64,000 nt of DNA from Micromonospora sp. U21 (lineage in GTDB: Bacteria; Actinomycetota; Actinomycetes; Mycobacteriales; Micromonosporaceae), in contig NZ_JAGPYK010000024.1 of assembly GCF_018070045.1 (NCBI RefSeq), forward strand, positions 40,620 through 104,619. The letters run 5' to 3'. The notes below the pieces were generated by a model. The model searched no databases, was not told the origin of the DNA, and was given only the letters and a program-made list of their open reading frames with translations. Below are positions 51,278 through 59,890 of the stretch, piece by piece (positions within the stretch are counted from its first letter, which is position 1; each line of letters begins with the position of its first letter). Position numbers and translations under genes: made by a program.

Positions 51278-51982
51278 TCAGTGGCCCATGCCGAGACCAC
51301 CGTCGACCGGGATCACGGCACCGGAGATGTATCCGGCGGTGTCCCCGGCCAGCCAGGTGACCACCGCGGCGACCTCTTCCGGGCGGGCCATCCGGCCGGC
51401 GGGGATGGACTTGCGGATCTCCGCCTTGCGGTCCTCGGACAGGACGGCGGTCATGTCCGTGTCGATGAAGCCGGGCGCCACCACGTTCGCGGTGATGTTG
51501 CGGCTGCCCAACTCCCGGGTGATCGAGCGGGCCACGCCGACCAGGCCGGCCTTGCTGGCGGCGTAGTTGACCTGCCCGGCGCCGCCGGCGAGGCCGACCA
51601 CCGAGGAGATGAAGATCATGCGGCCCCACCTGGCCCGGAGCATCTTGCCGGAGGCGCGCTTGGCGACCCGGAACGCACCGGTGAGGTTGGTGTCCAGCAC
51701 ACCGGTGAACTGCTCCTCGGTCATCCGCAGCAGCAGCGTGTCGGCGGTCATGCCGGCGTTGGAGACCAGCACCTCGACCGGCCCCAGCTCGGCCTCGACG
51801 GCGGTGAACGCGGCGTCGATCGAGGCCGCGTCGGTGACGTCCGCCCGTACGCCGAACAGCCCCTCGGGGGCGTCGCCGCTGCGGTGGGTGACCGCCACCC
51901 GGTCGCCCTGCTTGGCGAAGGCCTGTGCGATGGCAAGGCCGATTCCCCGGTTGCCCCCGGTCACCAGCACGGTACGGGCCAC
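51278..51982 (-). CDS. fabG: 3-oxoacyl-ACP reductase (FabG/MabA)
   Basis: The 234-residue short-chain dehydrogenase has the NADPH loop VTGGNRGIGLAIA, the NAG motif VSNAGMTADTLL, the catalytic Ser in FISSV and YxxxK in VNYAASKAGL. It reduces beta-ketoacyl-ACP one step before fabI, 40 bases downstream. GTG at 51982 has AAGGGGGA upstream. The order fabG-fabI is the actinobacterial standard. Confidence 0.95.
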   Translation of the reverse strand: MARTVLVTGGNRGIGLAIAQAFAKQGDRVAVTHRSGDAPEGLFGVRADVTDAASIDAAFTAVEAELGPVEVLVSNAGMTADTLLLRMTEEQFTGVLDTNLTGAFRVAKRASGKMLRARWGRMIFISSVVGLAGGAGQVNYAASKAGLVGVARSITRELGSRNITANVVAPGFIDTDMTAVLSEDRKAEIRKSIPAGRMARPEEVAAVVTWLAGDTAGYISGAVIPVDGGLGMGH

Positions 51983-52124
51983 TGTTCCCCCTTGCGAATG
52001 GTCAGCACGGACGCGTCGGAGCCTAGGCGTTACCGGCAGGTAAGCGCTAACGGGAGCCGCGTCACACTGGGGTACGACACCGGGATCAACCCCTGGTGGC
52101 ACGCCACACAGGGGTGCCGGCCCG

Positions 52125-52130
52125 TAGCCT
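52125..52130 (+). promoter_or_regulatory. -10 box TAGCCT, leaderless promoter
   Basis: TAGCCT lies 7 nt before GTG at 52138 of the histidine kinase gene. Confidence 0.5.
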
Positions 52131-52137
52131 CCCGGTG

Positions 52138-53376
52138 GTGAACCGGCACCCGATCGCCGTGGCCCTGCAGGCCCTGCGGCAGACCCTGCTGGGCCGGGAC
52201 GCCCCGCCCGGTCGACCGCTGCTGGCCCGCTGGCCCAGGCTGGCCCGATACGCCGCCCCGGTCGGGCTGCTCGCCGCGCTCGGCCTCTTCTGGATCACCC
52301 TCACCGTCGAGAGCGACTGGGGCCTGCCGACGCCGATCGCGGTGCTGTTCGCGGCGATGACCGTGGCGCCGCTGCTGGCGCTGCCCCGGCGTCCGCTGCT
52401 GGCCTGGCGGCTGACGGTGCTGGCCCTGCTGGTGTGCACGTTCAACGCGCCGGCCGACACGCCCGGCCCATGGACCCCACCGCTGGCGCTCGGGTCGATC
52501 GCGGTGGTCGCGGTGGTCGTCGCGCGGGTCGACCGGCCGGTGCTGGCCTGGGTGGTGGCGATCACCACGGTGCCGGTGCTCACCCTGGTCAACCCCGAGA
52601 ACCGGGCCGCCGTCCTGGCGCTGCTCGGCGCGCTGGCGATCGTCGGTGACCTGATCCGGCGTAACCGGCTGTCCCGGCGTGCGCTGGCCGCGCAGACCGA
52701 GCTGAGTGAGCGGGAGCAGGAGCGTCGCGCGGTGCTGGAGGAACGCACCCGGATCGCCCGCGAGCTGCACGACGTGGTGGCCCACCACATGTCGCTGATC
52801 GCGGTGCAGGCGGAGACCGCGCCGTACCGGCTGACCGAGGTGCCGGCGCCGGCGGCCGCGGAGTTCGCCGCCATCGCCGGCTCGGCCCGCGACGCGCTGA
52901 CCGACATGCGGCGGCTGTTGGGGGTGCTGCGCAGCGAGTCGAGCGGGCCGCAGACCGCGCCGCAGCCGGACCTGACCGACCTGGACGCGATGGTGGACGT
53001 GGCACGCCGGGCCGGGGTGCCGGTGACCCTGGACGTCGGGCCGGAAGACGGCGGACGGGTGCCCGCGCCGGTCGGGCTGGCCGCGTACCGCATCGTGCAG
53101 GAAGGCCTGGCCAACGCGGCCCGACACGCGGCCGGCGCCGCGGTGCGGGTCACCGTCCGCGCCGGTCGGTCCAGTCTGGGGGTACGCGTGCAGAACGCGC
53201 CGCCCGACGACGTGCGCGCCCGGCCGGACACCGAGGCGGACGCCGGGCACGGGCTGACCGGCATGCGGGAGCGGGCCACCTCGCTGGGCGGTACGTTCTC
53301 CGCCGGGCCGCTGCCCGACGGGGGTTACGCGGTGACGGCCGAGCTGCCGTACGACTCGGAGGGCGGGGACCGATGA
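52138..53376 (+). CDS. Sensor histidine kinase (NarL/DesK type)
   Basis: The 412-residue kinase has four or so N-terminal membrane helices and then a HisKA_3 dimerisation domain with the phospho-acceptor His211 in ARELHDVVAHHMS. The HATPase domain has IVQEGLANAARHA (N box) and GHGLTGMRERATSLGG (G box). GTG at 52138 is supported by a leaderless -10 box. Its stop overlaps the start of the response regulator (ATGA). The signal is not evident. Confidence 0.93.
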   Translation: MNRHPIAVALQALRQTLLGRDAPPGRPLLARWPRLARYAAPVGLLAALGLFWITLTVESDWGLPTPIAVLFAAMTVAPLLALPRRPLLAWRLTVLALLVCTFNAPADTPGPWTPPLALGSIAVVAVVVARVDRPVLAWVVAITTVPVLTLVNPENRAAVLALLGALAIVGDLIRRNRLSRRALAAQTELSEREQERRAVLEERTRIARELHDVVAHHMSLIAVQAETAPYRLTEVPAPAAAEFAAIAGSARDALTDMRRLLGVLRSESSGPQTAPQPDLTDLDAMVDVARRAGVPVTLDVGPEDGGRVPAPVGLAAYRIVQEGLANAARHAAGAAVRVTVRAGRSSLGVRVQNAPPDDVRARPDTEADAGHGLTGMRERATSLGGTFSAGPLPDGGYAVTAELPYDSEGGDR

Positions 53377-54035
53377 TCCGGGTTCTGATCGCGGACGACC
53401 AGGCGATGGTCCGGCAGGGCTTCGGCGCTCTCCTGGCCGCCCAGCCGGACCTGCTGGTGGTGGGTGACGCCGCCGACGGCGCGCAGGCCGTCGCCGCGAC
53501 CCGCCGGCTCGACCCGGACGTGGTGCTGATGGACGTGCGGATGCCGGTGCTGGACGGGCTGGCCGCCACCCGCAAGCTGCTCGGCGACCGGTCGGCGCAG
53601 CGCCCCCGGGTGCTCATCCTCACCACCTTCGACCTGGACGACTACGTGTACGAGGCGCTGCGCGCCGGGGCCAGCGGCTTCCTGCTCAAGGACGCCCCGG
53701 CGGCCGACCTGGTGCAGGCGGTGCGGGTGGTGGCGGCCGGGGACGCGTTGCTCGCCCCGGCGGTCACCCGCCGGCTGATCGCCGAGTTCGCGGCCCGTCC
53801 GGACCGTCGCCGGCCCCGCCCCACCGACCTGGCAGCGCTCACCCCTCGGGAGACCGAGGTGCTGCGGTTGATCGCCCGCGGCCGCAACAACGCGGAGATC
53901 GCCGGCGACCTGGTGGTGGCCGAGCAGACGGTCAAGACGCACGTCGGGCGGATCCTGGCCAAGCTGGGGCTGCGCGACCGGGCCCAGGCCGTGGTGCTGG
54001 CGTACGAGACGGGTCTGGTCGCCGCGGGCGAGTAG
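53373..54035 (+). CDS. LuxR-type response regulator
   Basis: The 220-residue protein has a receiver domain with phospho-acceptor Asp54 in VVLMDVRMP and switch residues in ILTTFDLDDYVYEAL, then a LuxR HTH (LTPRETEVLRLIARGRNNAE, VKTHVGRILAKLGLRDR). It is the partner of the kinase. Targets are unknown; the following hydrolase and acyltransferase genes are candidates. Confidence 0.95.
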   Translation: MIRVLIADDQAMVRQGFGALLAAQPDLLVVGDAADGAQAVAATRRLDPDVVLMDVRMPVLDGLAATRKLLGDRSAQRPRVLILTTFDLDDYVYEALRAGASGFLLKDAPAADLVQAVRVVAAGDALLAPAVTRRLIAEFAARPDRRRPRPTDLAALTPRETEVLRLIARGRNNAEIAGDLVVAEQTVKTHVGRILAKLGLRDRAQAVVLAYETGLVAAGE

Positions 54036-54100
54036 CTCCACGGAGCCAGCCCGGGAACGGCTCCCCGGGACGACGCGCGAGCGCCGCCCACCAGCGCACT

Positions 54101-54128
54101 CTCCCTCCGGATGACATTCCGGAGGGAG
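54101..54128 (+). promoter_or_regulatory. Hairpin covering a ribosome-binding site
   Basis: CTCCCTCCGG (54101-54110) pairs perfectly with CCGGAGGGAG (54119-54128). The right arm contains the GGAGGGAGG ribosome site of the ATG at 54135. It may terminate the response regulator transcript or block translation of the next gene. Confidence 0.55.
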
Positions 54129-54134
54129 GACGTG

Positions 54135-55040
54135 ATGCGACGACGAGGTGCCGGCGGGCTGGCGCTGGCCGCGCTGCTCGGCGTGAACCTGGTTCTGCCG
54201 ACCCGACCCGAGCCCGTCGCGGCGGCCGGGTTCGTCGAGGCGTACCCGGTCACGGCGGCGGCGATGCGCGCGGCTGGCCCGCCGTACGCGGACTGGCCGG
54301 CCGGCGGGCGCCGGTTCCTGACGTTCGACCCGCGCGGCGACGGCCGTGCCGTCGAGGTGCTCGGCGATCTGGCCGACGCGGACCGGATCGCGGTGCTGGT
54401 GCCCGGGGTCGGCAGCACGCTGGCCGACTTCGATCGTGGGCTGGGCGGGGTCGCCCGCCGGGCGCCGGCGGAGCAGGCCGGGCAGCTGTACCGGGAGCTG
54501 CGGGCGGTCGACCCGGCGGCGCGGGTCGCGGTGCTGGCCTGGCTCGGCTACGACCCACCCGACGGCGTGTTGACCGCCGCCACCGGCGCCAGCGCCCGGC
54601 GGGGTGCGGACGGCCTGGCCGCACTGCTGCGGGAGCTGGCCGGGCGCCGCCCCGCCGCGACGATCACCCTGGTGGGGCACAGCTACGGGGCGCTGGTGGT
54701 GTCGCTGGCCGCGGCGGACGCCCCGCCGCAGGTTGATGACGTGGTCAGCCTCGGCGGGATCGGCGCCGGAGTGCAGCACGCCGACGAGCTGCGCGGCGGG
54801 CAGCGGTTCTGGGCGGCCGAGGCGCCCACCGACTGGATCCGCCGGGTGCCGCCGGTGCGGCTGCCCGGCGTCGGGTACGGCCGCCGCCCGGGCGACCCGA
54901 CGTTCGGCGCCCGGCCGTTGCCGGTGGGTGGGGTGGCCGGGCACGACGGCTACCTGGTGCCGGGCAGCGCCACGTTGGTCGCGGTGGCGGCGGTCGTGCT
55001 GGGCGGCGCCGACGCCGACCGGGCCGGGAACGCCCGGTGA
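54135..55040 (+). CDS. Secreted alpha/beta hydrolase (DUF1023-like)
   Basis: The 301-residue protein starts MRRRGAGGLALAALLG, a likely Sec signal. The hydrolase part has IAVLVPGVGSTLADF, the nucleophile in GHSYGALVVS, and a late GVAGHDGYLVPG with the likely catalytic His. It resembles the DUF1023 alpha/beta hydrolase group of actinobacteria. ATG at 54135 has GGAGGGAGG upstream; the 54111 start has no ribosome site. Its stop overlaps the acyltransferase GTG (GTGA). Confidence 0.82.
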   Translation: MRRRGAGGLALAALLGVNLVLPTRPEPVAAAGFVEAYPVTAAAMRAAGPPYADWPAGGRRFLTFDPRGDGRAVEVLGDLADADRIAVLVPGVGSTLADFDRGLGGVARRAPAEQAGQLYRELRAVDPAARVAVLAWLGYDPPDGVLTAATGASARRGADGLAALLRELAGRRPAATITLVGHSYGALVVSLAAADAPPQVDDVVSLGGIGAGVQHADELRGGQRFWAAEAPTDWIRRVPPVRLPGVGYGRRPGDPTFGARPLPVGGVAGHDGYLVPGSATLVAVAAVVLGGADADRAGNAR

Positions 55041-56206
55041 GCCGCGACCGCGCGATCGACGCGCTGCGGGCGTACGCCATCGGCGGGGTGGTGCTCGGGC
55101 ACTGGCTGGTCACCGGCCTGGTACTGGCCTCCGACGGCGGGCTGAGCCAGGCCAGCCCGCTGACCGCGCTGCCTGATCTGGCGCCGGTGACGTGGGTGTT
55201 GCAGACGCTCGGGTTGTTCTTCTTCACCGCCGGGTTCGGCTCGGCCCGGTCGCTGGCGCGCCACCGGGGCGGGCCGGGCTGGCTGGCCCGTCGATTGCGC
55301 CGGCTGCTGCTGCCGGCGCTGGCGTTGCTGGGTGCGGGTGCCGCCATGCTGCTCGCCGCCACCGTCGCCGGCATCCCGGACGACACGCTCGCCGTCGCGC
55401 TACGGCTCGCGGTCAGTCCGCTGTGGTTCCTGCTGCCGCTGCTGCTCTTCGTCGCGACGACCGGCCCGCTGCGTGCCGCCGTCGCGCGGTGGGGGGTGGT
55501 CCGCTGCGTCGCACCGGCGGTGGCCGTGGTGGCGGCTGCCGACCTGGCGGTCCGGCTGCTGCCGACCGGCACCGGCCTGCCGCCGGTCACCGTGCTGGCG
55601 GCCTGGGCGGTGCCGTACCTGCTCGGCCTGGCGCACGCCGAGGGGCGGTTGGCCGGCGGGCGGGTGGCGGGCGCGCTGGCCGCCGGCGGCGCCGTCACGC
55701 TGGCGGCGCTGCTGGCGCTGGGCTATCCGGTCAGCGCGGTCGGGGTGCCCGGGGCCGGGGTGTCCAACCTGAACCCACCGTCGCTGCTGGCGGTGGCGCT
55801 GGCCGTCACCCAGGTCGGGGTGGGGCTGCTCGCCCGGCCAGCGCTGGAACGGCTGCTGGCCCGCCCGTTGCCGGGCCGGGCGGTGACCGAGGTGAACCGG
55901 AACGCGGTGCGGATCTACCTGTGGCACCAGCCGGTCCTGGTCGCGGTGACCGCGCTCGTCGCCCGCGGTGGGGTGGCCCTGCCGGGACTGCACACCGCAC
56001 CGGACTCTCCGGGCTGGGTGCTCGCCCGGTGCTGCTGGCTGCCGCTGTTCGCCGCGGTGCTGGTCACGCTGGTGCGGGCGGGACGCCGGTCGGGGTGGCG
56101 ACGGCCGGGCGGTGGAGGGGCCGCCGGCCGGTCGGCCGAGTGCGTCCCGTCGGCCGCGCAGGTGTACGATGATCGACGTTCCGGCCCGCCCGACTTCAGG
56201 AGGTGA
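55037..56206 (+). CDS. Acyltransferase family 3 membrane protein, second copy
   Basis: The 389-residue membrane protein has about ten helices and the family start AIDALRAYAIGGVVLGHWL, then LFFFTAGFGSARS. It is related to the protein at 25053 (for example both have NPPSLL/APPSLA followed by a helix). GTG at 55037 overlaps the hydrolase stop. Its TGA lies inside the strong ribosome site of the downstream leader peptide. Confidence 0.85.
   Translation: MSRDRAIDALRAYAIGGVVLGHWLVTGLVLASDGGLSQASPLTALPDLAPVTWVLQTLGLFFFTAGFGSARSLARHRGGPGWLARRLRRLLLPALALLGAGAAMLLAATVAGIPDDTLAVALRLAVSPLWFLLPLLLFVATTGPLRAAVARWGVVRCVAPAVAVVAAADLAVRLLPTGTGLPPVTVLAAWAVPYLLGLAHAEGRLAGGRVAGALAAGGAVTLAALLALGYPVSAVGVPGAGVSNLNPPSLLAVALAVTQVGVGLLARPALERLLARPLPGRAVTEVNRNAVRIYLWHQPVLVAVTALVARGGVALPGLHTAPDSPGWVLARCCWLPLFAAVLVTLVRAGRRSGWRRPGGGGAAGRSAECVPSAAQVYDDRRSGPPDFRR
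56164..56169 (+). promoter_or_regulatory. -10-like TACGAT before leader peptide
   Basis: TACGAT inside the end of the acyltransferase gene lies 48 bases before the leader-peptide GTG. It could start a separate leader transcript. Confidence 0.35.
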
Positions 56207-56231
56207 TCGCTGTGCGAGATAGCGATCCTCC
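56199..56231 (+). promoter_or_regulatory. Hairpin with maximal Shine-Dalgarno in its arm
   Basis: AGGAGGTGATC matches eleven bases of the 16S anti-SD end. GATCGCT (56205-56211) pairs with AGCGATC (56221-56227), and GGAGG with CTCC beyond it. The GTG of a 17-residue ORF lies in the loop. Confidence 0.55.
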
Positions 56232-56265
56232 CAGTCGTGGCCGGGCCGATGGTCAGCCCCGCTGA
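56212..56265 (+). CDS. Possible leader peptide, 17 residues
   Basis: GTG at 56212 is eight bases after AGGAGG, and the ORF ends TGA at 56265. The peptide reads VRDSDPPSRGRADGQPR. It is rich in Arg, Asp and Pro and has no run of one amino acid. Its stop lies inside a second hairpin. It may control translation of something downstream; there is no proof it is made. Confidence 0.4.
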   Translation: MRDSDPPSRGRADGQPR

Positions 56266-56292
56266 GCCACGACTCAGTCTGGTGAGCTGACC
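56251..56292 (+). promoter_or_regulatory. Second leader hairpin
   Basis: GGTCAGC pairs with GCTGACC, and an inner CTGAG pairs with CTCAG. It overlaps the end of the 17-residue ORF and a second tiny ORF (ATG 56249, 13 residues). Confidence 0.5.
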
Positions 56293-56456
56293 CCGCTCCG
56301 CTCCCCGCCACCCGGCCCACGCCGAGGTGCGCGTGCCGCGCCGTCCGAACCCGGACGGTCGCCGGGAGCCGCCCGGTCACGACTTCGTGTGCGCGTCCCC
56401 ACCCCCTGCGGTCCGCCCCCGCACGCGGACCGTCCAGCCGCCACCCGGAGCCGTCC

Positions 56457-56543
56457 ATGAGCCGCTACATCGCCCCGCTGGGCTTCACCCTCGCCGCCGT
56501 CTGGGTGGCCATCGTCTTCGTGCTCGCCGGCGGCGGGCACTGA
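56457..56543 (+). CDS. Tiny membrane protein, 28 residues
   Basis: The ORF encodes a single hydrophobic helix: it begins MSRYIAPLGFTL and ends VFVLAGGGH. CGGAG lies six bases before the ATG. It is the only plus-strand gene after the structured leader. The sequence looks like conserved actinobacterial micropeptides but no family could be named. Confidence 0.55.
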   Translation: MSRYIAPLGFTLAAVWVAIVFVLAGGGH

Positions 56544-56615
56544 CCCACCGCTCACGCCCGCCCCGTCACCCGGCCGGCGGGGCGGCGCCCCGGACCAGCC
56601 CGGGCACCGCCGGCC

Positions 56616-57566
56616 TCACAGCATCCGCGACGACCAGAGCAGGCTGAGCGCACCGGCGCAGAGCGCCAGCAGCAGCGCCACCCCGGCGTACCACTGGGTC
56701 ACCTCGCGCGGCTCGGTGCGGAACCCGATCGAGCTGCCCATGTCCTGGTAGACCTGCTTCAGCTCGCTCACCGAGGCCGCCTCGTAGAAGTAGCCCTCGG
56801 TGGTCTCGGCCAGCTCGGCCAGGGCCAGCCGATCCACCGGCACCCGCTGGAGCTGGCCACCGATGTCGACCTGGCCCGTGTCGGTGCCGAAGGCGATGGT
56901 GGAGACCGGCACGTTGGCCGCCTGCGCGGCCGCCGCCGCCTCCTCCACCGACCGGCCGGACGTGCGGAACCCGTCGGAGAGCAGCACGATCCGGGCCGGT
57001 GGGATGCCCGCCGCGCCGTCGGCCGGCACCGACCGGATCGCCTCCAGGCAGGTGAACACCGCCTCGCCGGTCGCGGTCGCCTCGGCCAGCACCAGGCCCT
57101 CGATCGCACTGGTCACCGCCGCCCGGTCCTTGCCCGGTGGCACCAGCACGTTGGCCGCCTTGGCGAACGACACCAGGCCCAGGTTGTAGCTCTCCGGCAA
57201 CTCGCCGACAAACTGCTTCGCCGCCTCCTGGGCAGCCTCCAGGCGGTTCGGCGCCACGTCGTCGGCCTGCATGGACAGCGACACGTCGATGGCGAGCATC
57301 ACCGTGGCCCGCTCCAGCGGCTCCTTGGTGTCCACCGCCGGACGGGCCAGCGCGGTGGCCAGCACCAGCAGGCAGAGCAGGAACGCGGTCGCCGGGACGT
57401 GCCGGCGCCAGCCCAACCCCTTCGGCGCCACGGTGCGCAGCAGATCCACATTGGTGAAGCGCATCGCGTACGCCCGGCGGTGCAGCTGCCGCCAGAGGTA
57501 GAACGCGGCGAGGGCGAGCACCGGCAGCACGGCCAGCAGCCACCACGGTTGCATGAAACGGATCAT
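56616..57566 (-). CDS. VWA-domain membrane protein (BatA-like)
   Basis: The 316-residue protein has two N-terminal membrane helices, a von Willebrand A domain and a C-terminal helix. The MIDAS motif is AIDVSLSMQ, with VLLSDGFRTSG as the third metal-site region. It forms the last part of the MoxR-DUF58-VWA operon, whose AAA ATPase probably remodels a membrane or periplasmic target. ATG at 57566 overlaps the DUF58 stop (ATGA). Confidence 0.92.
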   Translation of the reverse strand: MIRFMQPWWLLAVLPVLALAAFYLWRQLHRRAYAMRFTNVDLLRTVAPKGLGWRRHVPATAFLLCLLVLATALARPAVDTKEPLERATVMLAIDVSLSMQADDVAPNRLEAAQEAAKQFVGELPESYNLGLVSFAKAANVLVPPGKDRAAVTSAIEGLVLAEATATGEAVFTCLEAIRSVPADGAAGIPPARIVLLSDGFRTSGRSVEEAAAAAQAANVPVSTIAFGTDTGQVDIGGQLQRVPVDRLALAELAETTEGYFYEAASVSELKQVYQDMGSSIGFRTEPREVTQWYAGVALLLALCAGALSLLWSSRML

Positions 57567-58546
57567 CGTGTCGTCCCCCGGGTGCGGGCGTGCCGCTGCG
57601 CGGCCACGAAACGCACCATGTCCAGCAGCCAGTCTCGGTCGGTACGCAGGCGCAGGTGGGCCGCGCCAGCGCCGCGCAGCGCGGCGGCGATCGTGGCCCG
57701 CTGGGCGGCGGCGGCCTCGGCGTAGCGCTGCCGCAGCCGCGGGTCCGCGGTCTGCACCTCGTGCAGCTCGCCGCTCTCCGGGTCGATCACCGGCAGCACA
57801 CCCACGTCGGGCAGTTCCAGCTCCCGCGGGTCGACCACCTCGATCGCCAGCACGTCGTGCCGGACCCGCAGCTTGCGCATCGGCCGGGTCCACTGCTCGG
57901 CCGGCGCGAGGAAGTCCGAAACCACCACGGCCACCCCCCGCCGTCGGGGCGGGCGGTTGAGCATCTCGATCAGGGCGCCCAGGTCACCGCGGCCGGGCTG
58001 GATCGCGGTGCCGGCGACGGCGCGCAGCAGGCCCTGCGCCTCCTTGCGGCCGGAGCGGGCCGGCAGGCGGGTGAGCACCCCAGGCCCGGCCGGCGGCGGC
58101 CCACCCCGCCAGCGCCGGGCCGGGGCGGACGCGCCGCCGCCGGTGCCGATCACCGCGCCGATCCGGTTGCCGCCGCGCACGGTCAGGTGGGTGATCGCGG
58201 CGGCGGCGGCCACCACGACCTCCCGCTTGAGCCACTGCCCGGTGCCGAAGTCCAGGCTCGCCGAGAGGTCCAGCGCCAACCAGGTCTCCAGCTCCCGGTC
58301 CGCCACCGTGCGTCGCACGTGCGGCGTCGTGGTCCGTGCGGTGACCGGCCAGTCCATCCGGCGCACGTCGTCGCCGGGGCGGTACTCCCGCGACTCCCCC
58401 GCCTCGCTGCCCGGCCCGGGCAACAGGCCGGCGTAGTCGCCCTGGAGCAGACCGTCGAGCTTGCGGGTGACCAGCAACTGGAGCCGGGACAGCACGGCCT
58501 CGCTGCGATCGGGGACGGCGGCGGGTCGAGGGGTGGGTGAGGTCAC
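57563..58546 (-). CDS. DUF58 protein
   Basis: The 327-residue protein carries the DUF58 signature EYRPGDDVRRMDWPVTARTT and a VWA-like fold (LALDLSASLDFG, VVVSDFLAPAEQW). Such proteins act with MoxR ATPases. GTG at 58546 overlaps the MoxR stop, and its own stop overlaps the VWA start, so the three form one unit. No membrane helix is visible. Confidence 0.92.
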   Translation of the reverse strand: MTSPTPRPAAVPDRSEAVLSRLQLLVTRKLDGLLQGDYAGLLPGPGSEAGESREYRPGDDVRRMDWPVTARTTTPHVRRTVADRELETWLALDLSASLDFGTGQWLKREVVVAAAAAITHLTVRGGNRIGAVIGTGGGASAPARRWRGGPPPAGPGVLTRLPARSGRKEAQGLLRAVAGTAIQPGRGDLGALIEMLNRPPRRRGVAVVVSDFLAPAEQWTRPMRKLRVRHDVLAIEVVDPRELELPDVGVLPVIDPESGELHEVQTADPRLRQRYAEAAAAQRATIAAALRGAGAAHLRLRTDRDWLLDMVRFVAAQRHARTRGTTR

Positions 58547-59649
58547 GGCCGCTGCCCGGGCCAGCCGGCGCCCGGCGGCGGGGCGGTCGACGACGGGCTC
58601 GCCTGCTGCCGGGGGGCGACCGCCGGAAGCGGGATGGTGGACATCACCCGGTGCACGATGTGGTCGGCCGGCACGTCGTCGGCGAGCGCGTCGTAGCTGA
58701 GCACCAGCCGGTGCCGCAGGATGTCCGGGGCGATGTCCTGCACGTCCTGCGGCAGCGCGTAGTCCCGCCCGCGCAGCAGCGCCAGCGCACGGGTGGCCCG
58801 CACCAGGCCCAGCGAGGCGCGCGGGCTCGCCCCGTACTGGATCAGCTGGGCGACGTCGGGCATGCCGTGCTCGGCCGGCGCGCGGGTGGCCAGCACCAGC
58901 CGGACCGCGTAGTCCACCAGGGCGTTGTGCACGAAGACCTGGTCCGCCTTGCGCTGCAGGGCGATCAGATCGGGCGTGTCGAAGACCGCCGTCGGCTCCG
59001 GCGGGGCGACGCCCATCCGGTAGACGATCTCCCGCTCCTCGGCGTCGGTCGGGTAGCCCACCACGATCTTCATGAGGAACCGGTCGCGCTGCGCCTCGGG
59101 CAGCGGGTAGACGCCCTCCTGCTCGATCGGGTTCTGGGTGGCCATCACCAGGAACGGGTCGGGCACCCGGTGGCTCTCCCCGCCGATGGACACCTGCCGC
59201 TCGCTCATCACCTCCAGCAGCGCCGACTGCACCTTGGCCGGAGCCCGGTTGATCTCGTCGGCGAGCAGGAAGTTGACGAAGACCGGGCCGAGCTCGACGT
59301 CGAACTTCTCGCTCGACTGCCGGTAGATCCGGGTGCCCATGATGTCGGCCGGCACCAGGTCCGGGGTGAACTGCACCCGGGCGAAGGACCCGCCGACAAC
59401 CTTGGCGAGGGTCTCCACGGCCAGGGTCTTGGCCACCCCTGGCACCCCTTCGAGCAGGCAGTGGCCGCGGGCGAGCAGCGCGACGAACATCCGCTCCACC
59501 ATCCGGTCCTGCCCGACGATGACCCGTTTGATCTCGAACAGCGCCCGCTCCAGCAGGGTGGCGTCCTGCGCGGGTGTGGTCACCGGCGCGGGATCCGCCG
59601 GGGCCGCCCCGTTCGGCGTCGGGGCATCGGGCATGGTCGGCTGGGCCAC
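58543..59649 (-). CDS. MoxR-type AAA+ ATPase
   Basis: The 368-residue ATPase has Walker A in LLEGVPGVAKTLA, Walker B LLADEINRAP, sensor 1 in MATQNPIE and an Arg finger region PEAQRDRFL. It is of the MRP group of MoxR proteins. GTG at 59649 has GGAGG four bases upstream; ATG at 59634 is a possible alternative. The frame stays open far upstream without start signals. Confidence 0.95.
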   Translation of the reverse strand: MAQPTMPDAPTPNGAAPADPAPVTTPAQDATLLERALFEIKRVIVGQDRMVERMFVALLARGHCLLEGVPGVAKTLAVETLAKVVGGSFARVQFTPDLVPADIMGTRIYRQSSEKFDVELGPVFVNFLLADEINRAPAKVQSALLEVMSERQVSIGGESHRVPDPFLVMATQNPIEQEGVYPLPEAQRDRFLMKIVVGYPTDAEEREIVYRMGVAPPEPTAVFDTPDLIALQRKADQVFVHNALVDYAVRLVLATRAPAEHGMPDVAQLIQYGASPRASLGLVRATRALALLRGRDYALPQDVQDIAPDILRHRLVLSYDALADDVPADHIVHRVMSTIPLPAVAPRQQASPSSTAPPPGAGWPGQRP

Positions 59650-59877
59650 CGGTCCTCCACAGCGTTGGTCGGTCGTCGCGGTTGGTGCGGTATCAAGACT
59701 CGCACGCCTTCCTGAGTGTCGAGGTGGGGAGAAGCCGATTTCCGCCGCGCCGTCCCCAGCAGCCGAATTGCCCGTCACGGGGTGGACACGGACCGGCCCG
59801 CCGCGTGTACCATTCACCCCGTCGCCGGGCGGCTCCCCCCGTGGCCGCCCGGCGCTCAACCCCTCCGGCCGCCGCCC
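59650..59877. other. Divergent intergenic region
   Basis: The gap holds the MoxR operon promoter on the left and the small-gene promoter on the right. A TACCAT patch is at about 59808. No gene was seen. Confidence 0.45.
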
Positions 59878-59883
59878 TAGACT
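59878..59883 (+). promoter_or_regulatory. -10 box TAGACT, leaderless promoter
   Basis: TAGACT lies 7 nt before ATG at 59891. Confidence 0.55.
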
Positions 59884-59890
59884 TGCCCGG

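Noticed and set aside
56199..56209. AGGAGGTGATC as a fragment of rRNA-related sequence
   Set aside because: It is the complement of the 16S end, not part of it, and is better explained as a Shine-Dalgarno site.
56199..56292. Known riboswitch (M-box or c-di-AMP ydaO type)
   Set aside because: Consensus core sequences of those classes could not be aligned by eye; no transporter or wall hydrolase gene follows on that strand.
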